Of a DNA stretch of 64,000 nucleotides, positions 25,307-32,722 are shown piece by piece. Both the position numbers and the translations under genes were made by a program. Source of the stretch: Actinomycetales bacterium (GTDB lineage: Bacteria; Actinomycetota; Actinomycetes; S36-B12). Under the pieces are notes generated by a model, which did no database searches, was not told the origin of the DNA, and saw only the letters and a list, made by a program, of their open reading frames with translations. The stretch covers positions 124,001 to 188,000 of the forward strand of contig WGLX01000012.1 of assembly GCA_016125355.1 (NCBI GenBank), read 5' to 3'. Each line of letters opens with the position of its first letter. The stretch's first letter is position 1.

Positions 25307-26245
25307 TTAAGGCTGGATGGTTCGGCTGGTGCGGCTACCTTCCTCGTGACCGGACGAAGCCCGGCTGAGGTGGTGAACAGCTACGGCCGAGGCGGCGAGG
25401 ATCACCAGCGCAGCGCCGAGCCATTGGCGGTCAAGGAGCCGTTCCCCAGCCAGGTAGGCGGCGGCAAGGCCGAAGACCGGGATCATCGGCAAGAAGGCGC
25501 CCGCGGTCGACGCCGGAATCCCGCGCAGACCACTGACATAAAACCAGAACGCGAAGCCGTAGTAGATCGCTCCGGACGAGACCGCCAACAGCCATGTGAT
25601 GGCATCAGTGGGAAAGCCGAGATCGGCGACGCCAAGCACGGAGGACCCTCCTGCGATGACCACGGCGAATATGAGCGCTGCCCCCTGCTGGACGAACGCG
25701 ACAAGGAGGGAGCCGTCATTCAGTAGAAGCCGGCGGGTGAGCACTGTGTAGCAGGCACAAGCGGTCACAGCGGCCACGGTCAGAGCAACGCCGGTGATGT
25801 CGCCGGTCACCCCTGGTCGATAGATCACCAGCAGCACGCCCACGAGCGCCACGACCATAGCGATGGCGGTCGCGCCAGCGACTCGCTCGCGCAGCACAAG
25901 CATTGCGAGCAGCAGGATCAGCACCGGCTCGGTGCCCCACAGCAGCACCGACATGCTGGCGCTGACCGTGACCAGCCCGAGCAGCCCGAGGGCATAGGCG
26001 AGACCCGGGTTCAGCACCCCGAGCACGGCCAACTTGAGCAGAGCAGGCCCTCGACTCCAATCCCTGTGCAACACGACCATGAGGCCCAGAAGGAGTAGGC
26101 AGCTTGCGGACAGCTCGATCACCAGGAGGGTGAGCGGTGCGACGCCGCGGTCCAGGACCTGCTTGCTCAAGACGGTGCCACCTCCCCAGCACGCGGTGGC
26201 AGCGAGAACGAGAAGGACAGGGCGATACGACAGACGTGCGGGCAT
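25307..26245 (-). CDS. EamA/DMT-family transporter
   Basis: 312 residues from ATG 26245, with GGAG nine bases upstream. Ten membrane helices in two five-helix halves are visible, with the EamA start 'VLLVLAATACWGGGTVLSKQ' and the repeat motif 'GALFxG'-like turn in 'WGTEPVLILLLAMLVLRERV'. DMT proteins export amino acids and metabolites. The substrate is unknown. An IS3 element sits 25 bases upstream of the start codon, so the original promoter is probably separated from the gene. The rightward ars genes end about 130 bases beyond its 3' end. Confidence 0.8.
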   Translation of the reverse strand: MPARLSYRPVLLVLAATACWGGGTVLSKQVLDRGVAPLTLLVIELSASCLLLLGLMVVLHRDWSRGPALLKLAVLGVLNPGLAYALGLLGLVTVSASMSVLLWGTEPVLILLLAMLVLRERVAGATAIAMVVALVGVLLVIYRPGVTGDITGVALTVAAVTACACYTVLTRRLLLNDGSLLVAFVQQGAALIFAVVIAGGSSVLGVADLGFPTDAITWLLAVSSGAIYYGFAFWFYVSGLRGIPASTAGAFLPMIPVFGLAAAYLAGERLLDRQWLGAALVILAASAVAVHHLSRASSGHEEGSRTSRTIQP

Positions 26246-26302
26246 GGCTGTGACTCCGGTTAGACGGGACTGGACTTGACCCGGTCCGGTGGACACGGTG
26301 TT

Positions 26303-27169
26303 TTAGGCGATCGCCTCTTGTTCGAACTGTGCGGGTGAACGGTATCCGAGCCGGGCTTTGATGCGGGTGGTGTTGTAGAAGCCCTCGATGTAGTCGAAGA
26401 TCGCCGAGCGCAGCAGATCCCGAGTGCGCCAGGTCTTCTGGCCGTGGATCCAGGCCAGCTCCCGCTTGAGGACCGACCACGTCGACTCGACTGCGGCGTT
26501 GTCGAACGCGTCGCCGGTGGACCCGAAGGACGCGGCGATGCCGAGTCGTTCGAGGTGTTGACCGAAGGCCAAGGAGGTGTAGGCGGCGCCGCGGTCGGCG
26601 TGGTGGATCACCCGCTGGTCAGGCCGGCGGCGCTCGAACGCCATCACCAGGGCGTCGATGACCAGGTCGGCGTCCGGGCTGGTGCCCATCGCCCACCCGA
26701 TGACGCGCCGGGAGTACAGGTCGATGACGCCGGCGAAGTGCAGCCAGCCCTCCTCGGTGCGGAACTGGGTGACGTCCGCGGCCCAGAGCCGGTCGCGGCG
26801 GGCGGGGTTGAAGTCCCGCTCGACCAGGTCCGGAGCCCACGCGGTGTTGGGCTTGCCGGTGCGCCACTTCCTGCGCGAGTGCGCACCGACGAGCCCGTGC
26901 TCGCGCATCAACCGGGCGACTCGCTTCCTGGCGGTGCGGTGGCCGAGCCGGGTCAGCTCGGCGTGCACTCGCGGTGCCCCGTAGGTGCGCCGGGAACGGG
27001 CGTGCACCTCGGCCACCACGGCTGCCAGCTCGCCGTCACGCTGAGCGTGAAGCGACGGCCGGCGCTGGGTCCACGCGTAGTAGCCCGACCGCGAGACCCC
27101 CAGCACAGAGCACAGCCGCTTGACCCCGTAGGAGTCGTGGTGTTCGGAGACGAAGCGGAAGCGGCTCAC
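26303..27169 (-). CDS. IS3-family transposase OrfB
   Basis: 288 residues. The HTH_21 segment ('VSRSGYYAWTQRRPS') precedes the rve integrase core. DDE residues are visible: Asp in 'LWAADVTQFRT', Asp in 'IHHADRGAAY' and Glu in 'DNAAVESTWSVLKREL'. The start GTG overlaps the orfA stop (GTGA). In this family the active enzyme is normally an OrfAB product made by frameshifting near the overlap. Confidence 0.93.
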   Translation of the reverse strand: MSRFRFVSEHHDSYGVKRLCSVLGVSRSGYYAWTQRRPSLHAQRDGELAAVVAEVHARSRRTYGAPRVHAELTRLGHRTARKRVARLMREHGLVGAHSRRKWRTGKPNTAWAPDLVERDFNPARRDRLWAADVTQFRTEEGWLHFAGVIDLYSRRVIGWAMGTSPDADLVIDALVMAFERRRPDQRVIHHADRGAAYTSLAFGQHLERLGIAASFGSTGDAFDNAAVESTWSVLKRELAWIHGQKTWRTRDLLRSAIFDYIEGFYNTTRIKARLGYRSPAQFEQEAIA

Positions 27170-27462
27170 CGGGTCGTCTCCTTGGCGAAATAGGCGGCTG
27201 CCTTGCGCAGGATCTCGCGTTCGACCTTCAGGTCCGCGACCTCCTTGCGCAGCCGCTTGAGCTCGGCTCGCTCGTGCTCGCTCAACGCGCCCGGCAACGC
27301 CTCAAGGGTCTGCTGCTCACGTGCCTTGCGGACCCACGCCCCGAGCGTCTTGTAGTTGATGCCGAGGTCTCGGGCGACCTGCGCCATCGGCTTGTCGGTC
27401 GTCAGGACCAGTCGGACGGCCTCGGTCTGGAACTCCGCCGGATACTTCGACGGACGGCCCAT
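27166..27462 (-). CDS. IS3-family OrfA (DNA-binding)
   Basis: 98 residues. An N-terminal helix-turn-helix ('MAQVARDLGINYKTLGAWVRKA') binds the element ends. A leucine-zipper-like coiled coil follows ('ELKRLRKEVADLKVEREIL'). It ends four bases into orfB. Confidence 0.92.
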   Translation of the reverse strand: MGRPSKYPAEFQTEAVRLVLTTDKPMAQVARDLGINYKTLGAWVRKAREQQTLEALPGALSEHERAELKRLRKEVADLKVEREILRKAAAYFAKETTR

Positions 27463-27526
27463 AACGGACTCCCTTCAGCGAGCCTGCGGCTCACCATCAG
27501 GTGTCCATCAGATCGGGTCAAGTCCA

Positions 27527-28004
27527 GACGATGGTCAGGTGGCTGATGTGGCGGCGCACAGCGCCGTCATTGCTCAGCTCGCTTGGTCCTCGTCATCACA
27601 GCGGTTATAGGCAGGCAGCCGCGTCGAACGCCGGATCACGCGAGTCCCGCTCACGCCGCCACGCTACCCGAAGACAGATGGGTGTCGATCCGGGCTGGCG
27701 GCGATCCACCGTCAGATCGGCTGGCGGCGGAGGTCGATCGCGCCAACGCAGCGGGCAGTCGGTTCGGGCTTCCCGTCACCATCGAACTCAGCGCAGTCGC
27801 CGGTAGCCGGGCTCCCCAGTGGACGTCGTGGTGGACGCAGGTCGGTGACAGCAGGTTTGAGTCTTGTATGACCAGCGAGGATTCGAGCCGGGTCCACTTA
27901 GTGACGGGTTTCCCGGACAGCCTGCCGTGCGGCAGCACCGGCTGACCTACACCGCGAGCAGCCCCACAACCGCGCCGGACAGCGGCTGGCTATGCGGGTC
28001 CGAC
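27527..28004. other. Gap before integrase 2; possible att relic
   Basis: No supportable gene in these 478 bases. At 27851-27867 a 17-base stretch matches the T-arm part of attL at 12 positions, and all five differences are transitions. At 27892-27922 the gap repeats a block also found before integrase 1 (16407-16437), including an identical 20-base core beginning GACGGGTTTCCC. These suggest an old internal attachment site from a second island insertion. Confidence 0.35.
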
Positions 28005-28928
28005 ATGACCCATCTGACCGCCATGACCGCCGCCCATGCCCTCGACCGCATCGCCGCCTGGCAGACCGCCCTTCGTGCCGAGAACAAGGCACCCGGCACC
28101 GTCGCGATCTATACCGACGGCGCCACCCGCTATCTGCGCTGGTGTGCCGACCGCAACCACCTCCCGATGAGCCGCGCCGCGCTCAACTCCTGGATCGCCG
28201 GCCTGCTGGACGCCGGTGCCGCACCCGGCACCGCCCGCATCCGCCAGCTCGCGGTCCGCCGGTTCGCGTCCTGGCTCAGCGCCGGCGGCGAGATTCGCAC
28301 CGACCCGTTCCCCGGGGTCAAGGCACCCCGCGTCGAACTGCCGTTGGTGGAGCCGCTCACCGACGATGAGCTCCGCGCCCTCCTCGCCACCTGCGCGGTG
28401 GCTCAGGGGACTGCGGAGCCGCTGCATCACCGTCGCGACGAGGCCATCATCCGGCTCATGTTCGAGACAGCCATCCGCTCCGGCGAGCTCATCGACCTTC
28501 AGCTCGACGACCTCGACCCACTCGGTCGGCTGATCACGATCCGCCGCGGCAAAGGCGGGCGACGCCGGGTGATCCCGATCGGGCAAGCCACCACCGAGGC
28601 CATGCTCGCCTACCTCGCCGAACGCGAGAGCCATCCGCTCGCCCACACCAGCGACCTCTGGCTCGGGCAGGGCACCAAGCGGTTCGGCCGGGACGGGCTC
28701 TACCGCGGCCTACGACGCCGAGCTCAGCGCGCTGGCGTCCAGGGCTTCCGGCCGCACCGGCTCCGGCACACCGCCGCCCATCGCTGGCTCGCCGCCGGGG
28801 GCTCCGAGTCCGGTCTCATGGCCATTGCCGGCTGGACCCGCACCGACATGCTCGTCCGCTACACCAGGGCTCGCGCCTCCGAACGCGCAGCGGCAGAGGC
28901 ACGTCGGCTCGACCTGGGCAACCTCTGA
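28005..28928 (+). CDS. Tyrosine recombinase, island integrase 2
   Basis: 307 residues from ATG 28005, equal in length to integrase 1 and nearly collinear with it. Catalytic residues are intact: Arg in 'ETAIRSGELIDLQL', Lys in 'RRGKGGRRRVIPI', 'FRPHRLRHTAAH' and Tyr in 'RYTRARAS'. It differs from integrase 1 by scattered substitutions, so it is a diverged relative and not a recent copy. It opens the second half of the island, as integrase 1 opens the first, which supports stepwise accretion of two elements at one tRNA. Confidence 0.88.
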   Translation: MTHLTAMTAAHALDRIAAWQTALRAENKAPGTVAIYTDGATRYLRWCADRNHLPMSRAALNSWIAGLLDAGAAPGTARIRQLAVRRFASWLSAGGEIRTDPFPGVKAPRVELPLVEPLTDDELRALLATCAVAQGTAEPLHHRRDEAIIRLMFETAIRSGELIDLQLDDLDPLGRLITIRRGKGGRRRVIPIGQATTEAMLAYLAERESHPLAHTSDLWLGQGTKRFGRDGLYRGLRRRAQRAGVQGFRPHRLRHTAAHRWLAAGGSESGLMAIAGWTRTDMLVRYTRARASERAAAEARRLDLGNL

Positions 28929-28947
28929 CTGCAGGCCGTCGGTGTGA

Positions 28948-29748
28948 TCATCCGGCGAGCTGCTGAAGGCGCTCCTGATCCAGCACGGTGATGCGGCCGC
29001 GGCCCAGGGTGATGAGCCCCCGGTCGGCCAGCTCACCGAGGATCTTGGTGGTGGTCTCGCGCGAGGTCGCGGCCAGCGCGGCGAGCTGCTCATGGGTGAG
29101 CTTGACCTGGACACCCCGGCCGATGGGGCGCCCGGAGGAGGCGGCTGCCAGGGTGACCAGGGCGCCGGCGATTCGTTCGGGCACGGACTTGAACACCGCG
29201 TCGGAGAACTTCTGCTCCAGCTCTCCGATGCGGCGGCCCAGGGTCTCGGAGATCCGTGCCGAGATCCGGGGGTCGCCGAGGAGGAGTCGGCGTACGTCAC
29301 CCTTGGTCATCACGCAGACGACGACGTCGTCGAGGGCCTCTGCGAAGCTGTCGTGCATCTGCTGGCCGACGATCACCATCTCCCCGAAGATGGTGCCGGG
29401 CTCGATGATCGCAGTCGTCAGGGCGCGGCCGTCTGGGGAGACCCGGAAGATCCGGATTCGGCCCTTCTTGAGGATGAAGAGCGTCTCCAGCGGTTGGTGC
29501 GGCGTGTAGACGAGATCACCGGAGGCGTAGGTCTTCATCGGCGCTGCCTGCGCCATCGCGTCCATCTCGGCGTCGTCGAGGTCGCAGAAGATGTCGACCT
29601 CGGACATGCACCACAGCTTGTCCGGGGCAGATCTGGCGCGCTCGATGTCCACGTCTTCCTCTCTGCGTCCCGGGGACCAGGGACGGGCGCCCCCGGCCAG
29701 GTTCTCGGGGTCGGTGATGGTCAGGCAGCTGGGTGGTTCGGTTGCCAT
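28948..29748 (-). CDS. Crp/Fnr-family regulator 1 (likely master regulator of island part B)
   Basis: 266 residues from ATG 29748, with GAGAAGG upstream. A nonconserved 45-residue start precedes a cyclic-nucleotide-binding-like barrel ('YASGDLVYTPHQPLETLFIL', 'EPGTIFGEM'), a long dimer helix and a Crp helix-turn-helix. The recognition helix 'ATSRETTTKILGEL' keeps the Arg-Glu pair that in Crp reads the GTGA half-site. The repeated operator GTGAGCGCGCTTAC in the following 16 kb has such half-sites, so this protein is the best candidate to bind it. The cysteines 'LWCMSEVDIFCDL' could hold an Fe-S cluster or sense redox state. It may start instead at GTG 29652. Confidence 0.82.
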   Translation of the reverse strand: MATEPPSCLTITDPENLAGGARPWSPGRREEDVDIERARSAPDKLWCMSEVDIFCDLDDAEMDAMAQAAPMKTYASGDLVYTPHQPLETLFILKKGRIRIFRVSPDGRALTTAIIEPGTIFGEMVIVGQQMHDSFAEALDDVVVCVMTKGDVRRLLLGDPRISARISETLGRRIGELEQKFSDAVFKSVPERIAGALVTLAAASSGRPIGRGVQVKLTHEQLAALAATSRETTTKILGELADRGLITLGRGRITVLDQERLQQLAG

Positions 29749-29768
29749 CGTCTCAGCCTTCTCGAAGA

Positions 29769-29819
29769 AGCGGGTCGGGTTGGCGGGCCAGGTGGCTGGG
29801 GGTGGCCACCCGACCCGCT
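29769..29819 (-). terminator. Stem-loop between membrane gene and Crp gene
   Basis: AGCGGGTCGGGT (29769-29780) and ACCCGACCCGCT (29808-29819) form a perfect 12-bp stem. It ends the leftward membrane-protein transcript before the Crp/Fnr gene. Confidence 0.6.
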
Positions 29820-29844
29820 CTCGGAGGTGGCATCGGCGGTGGGA

Positions 29845-30441
29845 TCAGTTCTGGGCGACCGTGGCCCGGGCGGGCAGGGCGGTCGAGGACCGGGCGAGTC
29901 CGACGGCGGTGAGTGCGCCCAGGGCCACGCCGTACATCAGGTGCTCGATGATGAAGGTGCCCCAGCCAGCCATCTCGGCCATGTTCTTGATCGGGTCGCC
30001 GCTGTTGAAGATCGCTGCCGCCAGCGGCAGACCGATGTAGGCGCTCATCACGAAGACGAGGAACCCGTAGACCATCCCGACGCCGGCCAGCGCGGCCAGT
30101 CCCAGACGCAGCCGGGAGGCGATCACGCCGAACACGGCGCCGTACATCGCGCCGGTCATCATGTGGATCATCGCGCCGAGGACGGCGGGACCGAACAGGA
30201 ACGTGAACGCGTCGCCGTTCATCTGGTCGGCCTTCATCGACTTCATCATGTTCGCGTCGTTCGTGACCAGGGAGGCGATGTGGTACAGCGGGGTGAAGAA
30301 GCCCGTGTCCTTGGCGTAGGCGGCGATCATCGCGTACATCGCCATCACCAGTGAGGCGATCACCCCGGCGACGGCTCCGATGAGGACAGCCCGACCAAGA
30401 CTGCTGTGCCCGACACTGCTGGGCGTGGTCGTGCGGGTCAT
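29845..30441 (-). CDS. Multi-pass membrane protein under the Crp-like site
   Basis: 198 residues from ATG 30441, with AAGGAG six bases upstream. Four to five membrane helices: 'AVLIGAVAGVIASLVMAMYA', 'PAVLGAMIHMMTGAMYGAVF', 'LAALAGVGMVYGFLVFVMSA' and 'MYGVALGALTAVGLA'. The loop between the first two is methionine- and charge-rich ('NDANMMKSMKADQMNG'), and histidines lie near membrane boundaries ('LYHIAS', 'IEHLMY'), which could bind metal or heme. I do not recognise the family. It has its own operator at 30536 and a terminator, so it is a single-gene unit of the regulon. Confidence 0.6.
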   Translation of the reverse strand: MTRTTTPSSVGHSSLGRAVLIGAVAGVIASLVMAMYAMIAAYAKDTGFFTPLYHIASLVTNDANMMKSMKADQMNGDAFTFLFGPAVLGAMIHMMTGAMYGAVFGVIASRLRLGLAALAGVGMVYGFLVFVMSAYIGLPLAAAIFNSGDPIKNMAEMAGWGTFIIEHLMYGVALGALTAVGLARSSTALPARATVAQN

Positions 30442-30535
30442 GAGGATCTCCTTGTTCGTACTGGGCGAGGTCGGATCGGTTGATCGATCTCGTGGCTGAC
30501 ACGCTGAATGCTTCCGCCGTGGGGTCTCGCGGTCG

Positions 30536-30549
30536 GTGAGCGCGCTTAC
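30536..30549 (-). promoter_or_regulatory. Crp-like operator, site a
   Basis: GTGAGCGCGCTTAC. On the minus strand the hexamer AAGCAT (30513-30508) predicts a start at 30501, which puts the palindrome centre at -41.5. Target: the membrane protein at 29845-30441. Confidence 0.6.
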
Positions 30550-30643
30550 ACAGCGACAGGTATCTCCGAAGACGGGTGAGCCGCGTTCGGTGGCCACGCG
30601 CTCCGCGAACGCACGCACTGACTAGTAGCGGTCGGGCGAAGGG

Positions 30644-31336
30644 TCAGATGCGCCGTCGCTGTGCTCGCGACAGCGCGCGGACGGCGAGGAGCACCTGCAG
30701 GGTGGCAGCTGGCCGGACCCAGCGAGGACGAGGAGCGTCGACCATCCGGCCCCTTCCGATGCTGACTGCCGTGACCACGCCGACGGGCACGAGCCAGGTC
30801 GCGGCAGCCGTGACCCTGAGGGCGCGGCGGTTCTCGCGGTTGGTGGTGAACCAGATCCAGAAGGCGGCGTCGGCGAAGACGTCGGCGTAGGCGCCGAACG
30901 GAGTGGTCGTGCCGGTGCGCCTGGCGAGCCTCCCGTCGACGAAGTCGGTGGCTATAGCGAGGCTTGCCAGCCACGGGTGCCGGGCACTGACGACCGCGGG
31001 GAGGTTGCCGCGGGCCAGGGTCAGGAGGTCGGCGGGGCCGAGATGGGAGCGAACTTCCAGGAGGCCCAGGTGAGTGCTCGCCAACAGCCAGCTGGTCGAG
31101 ACCCAGCGCCGACCCGAAGGCGGGGCCACCGCGAGGAGCAGGCCATGAAGCGCGGTCACCTCGGCCAAGGCGCGTGGATGTAGGCGGGCCTGGTCGACCG
31201 AGCGTCGGCAGGCTGCGACGAGGAACCGCGCCCACGCGGCCGGGCGCCAACGTCCGGCGGCAAGGTCGCGCAGCAGGTCGTCGGTGGCTGCCCGGCTCGA
31301 ACCCGGACCGACACCGGCGGCGAGGTGTCTCAGCAC
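30644..31336 (-). CDS. CDP-alcohol phosphatidyltransferase-family membrane enzyme
   Basis: About 230 residues; start taken as GTG 31336 just after the upstream stop, though an overlapping earlier start is possible because no ribosome site is clear. The full CDP-alcohol phosphotransferase signature DGxxAR-x8-Gx3Dx3D is present as 'VDGRLARRTGTTTPFGAYAD' followed by VFAD. Several membrane segments surround it. The family joins a CDP-activated lipid (or CDP-alcohol) to a polyol or alcohol. Unlike typical phosphatidylglycerophosphate synthases it has a long N-terminal helical extension. It is last in the operon with a SRPBCC protein, a methyltransferase and a radical SAM protein. Confidence 0.72.
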   Translation of the reverse strand: MLRHLAAGVGPGSSRAATDDLLRDLAAGRWRPAAWARFLVAACRRSVDQARLHPRALAEVTALHGLLLAVAPPSGRRWVSTSWLLASTHLGLLEVRSHLGPADLLTLARGNLPAVVSARHPWLASLAIATDFVDGRLARRTGTTTPFGAYADVFADAAFWIWFTTNRENRRALRVTAAATWLVPVGVVTAVSIGRGRMVDAPRPRWVRPAATLQVLLAVRALSRAQRRRI

Positions 31337-31346
31337 GAGACGCGGA

Positions 31347-31928
31347 TCATCGACGCGACGCCGGCTTGCCCGCGGATCGTCGTTCGCTCTCGACGCGGAT
31401 CGCCTCCAGGGACCCTTGCACCGTGGCGACCCAGCTGCGTGCGACGACGTCACCCCACCGCTCGCCGAGCGCGCCGAGGTCGGTGCCGAGCTCGCCGGTG
31501 TAGGTCAGCCGGGTCCCGCTCGGGGTCTCCTCGAGCTCGAATGTCTCCGCGACGTACGGCACCGGCCCGCGCACCAGCCGGAAGCCGATGCGTTCGGGCG
31601 GGGTGAAGGTGACCGTCTCGACGGTCACCGCGACCAGCCCGCCACCGACCGGTGTGCGGTGCGCGGCCAGGACCATCCCCTCGCCACGTTCCAGGATCTG
31701 CACCTTCTCAGCCATGGCCCGGGGCCGGCGTACGGCGTACGGCGCGGTCGCCGCGGCGTAGACGACGTCGCGGGGTGCGGCGATGTCGACGACCAGCGGG
31801 CCCAGCGGGCGGGTTCGCCGCCCTATCCCGAGGTCGAGGCTGAGGCGACCGGTCACCAGGCCGACGTAGCCGGCGGCGCCGGCCCCGACGAGGAGGCCTG
31901 CGCCGGTGAGAAGGCGGCTCACTCGCAT
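31347..31928 (-). CDS. Membrane-anchored SRPBCC (START-like) lipid-pocket protein
   Basis: 193 residues. One N-terminal membrane helix ('LLTGAGLLVGAGAAGYVGLV') is followed by a SRPBCC domain: 'LVVDIAAPRDVVYAAATAPY', beta strands and the long C-terminal helix. This fold encloses a hydrophobic ligand pocket. It overlaps the methyltransferase gene by 10 bases. In an operon with a lipid phosphotransferase and a radical SAM enzyme, it could carry or present a lipid substrate; this is inference. Confidence 0.75.
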   Translation of the reverse strand: MRVSRLLTGAGLLVGAGAAGYVGLVTGRLSLDLGIGRRTRPLGPLVVDIAAPRDVVYAAATAPYAVRRPRAMAEKVQILERGEGMVLAAHRTPVGGGLVAVTVETVTFTPPERIGFRLVRGPVPYVAETFELEETPSGTRLTYTGELGTDLGALGERWGDVVARSWVATVQGSLEAIRVESERRSAGKPASRR

Positions 31929-32722
31929 GGCTTCTCCGCGACGAGCAGCACGTAGTCGAGCGCACCGTCACGTACGGCGGCGCGAGCGGCACCGAGCACC
32001 GGGCCCGCTTTCGCGAAATCCACGCCGAGTGCCTCCAGGCGAGGTCTGGCGGTCATCCGGAGCAGCTCGAGCCGGGCCTCGATCTGGTCGATCATCCGGC
32101 TCAGCGCGTCGGTGTGAGGTTCCGTGGTCAGCACCCGCAGCCCAGCGGTGGTGGCCAGGTCGGCGTACTCGGTCATCGGGCGGGCGTCGGCGACGCAGGC
32201 GATCCAGGCGGTGAGCCCGGTCAGCTCCTCGGGGAGCCGCTCGCGGTCGGCGGCAACGTCGGTGAGGCCGAGCCTGCCTCCGGGGACCAAGAGGCGGGCC
32301 ATCTCCGCGATCGCGGTCGGCTTGTCGGGGAAGGTGCACAACGCGCACTCGCAGAGCACCACGTCCGCGCACTTCTCGGGGAGCGGGACGTTCTCGGCGT
32401 CGCCCAGGTGGAAGTCGGCACGGTCGGTCAGGCCCGCGGATGCCGCGGCCCCGGTGGCGAGGGCGACGTTGGCCGCCGACAGGTCGATGCCGTCGACGCG
32501 GGCGCCGTACTCACGGGCCGCGAGCAGGGCGCTGGTGCCTCTCCCCGAGGCCACGTCGACCAGGCGCTGCCCGGCTGTGAGCCCAACGCGGTCGAACAGC
32601 TGCCGAGTCAGGGTGAGCCCGCCCGGGTGGTAGCTGTCTCCGAGCAGCAGGGAGACCAGGTCGGAGGAGTAGCCGGCGGCACAGCAAGCCTTGAGAGTCT
32701 GGGCGTCCATGTGCGCACTCAT
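31919..32722 (-). CDS. Cysteine-rich SAM methyltransferase, ArsM/UbiE-like
   Basis: 267 residues from ATG 32722, which overlaps the radical SAM stop (ATGA). SAM motif I is 'LVDVASGRGTSALLAAREYG', followed by 'RVDGIDLSAAN' and 'FHLGDAENVPLPE'. It has an early vicinal pair 'LKACCAAGYSSD', then 'VVLCECALCTFPDK' and 'AWIACVADARP', so several cysteines line the expected active site, as in arsenite methyltransferases. The substrate could be a metalloid or a small thiol-bound group; a lipid-like methyl acceptor is also possible from context. It is translationally coupled to the genes on both sides. Confidence 0.78.
   Translation of the reverse strand: MSAHMDAQTLKACCAAGYSSDLVSLLLGDSYHPGGLTLTRQLFDRVGLTAGQRLVDVASGRGTSALLAAREYGARVDGIDLSAANVALATGAAASAGLTDRADFHLGDAENVPLPEKCADVVLCECALCTFPDKPTAIAEMARLLVPGGRLGLTDVAADRERLPEELTGLTAWIACVADARPMTEYADLATTAGLRVLTTEPHTDALSRMIDQIEARLELLRMTARPRLEALGVDFAKAGPVLGAARAAVRDGALDYVLLVAEKPCE

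Larger units (their letters stand above)
26271..27526 (-). mobile_element. IS3-family insertion sequence, complete
   Basis: 1256 bp. Ends are TGGACTTGACCCGG at 26271 and its inverted match ending AGTCCA at 27526, with further matching around GTGGACAC. A 3-bp target duplication GAC flanks it (26268-26270 and 27527-27529). It contains orfA and orfB in the usual overlapping arrangement on the minus strand. Everything needed for movement looks intact. Confidence 0.88.
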
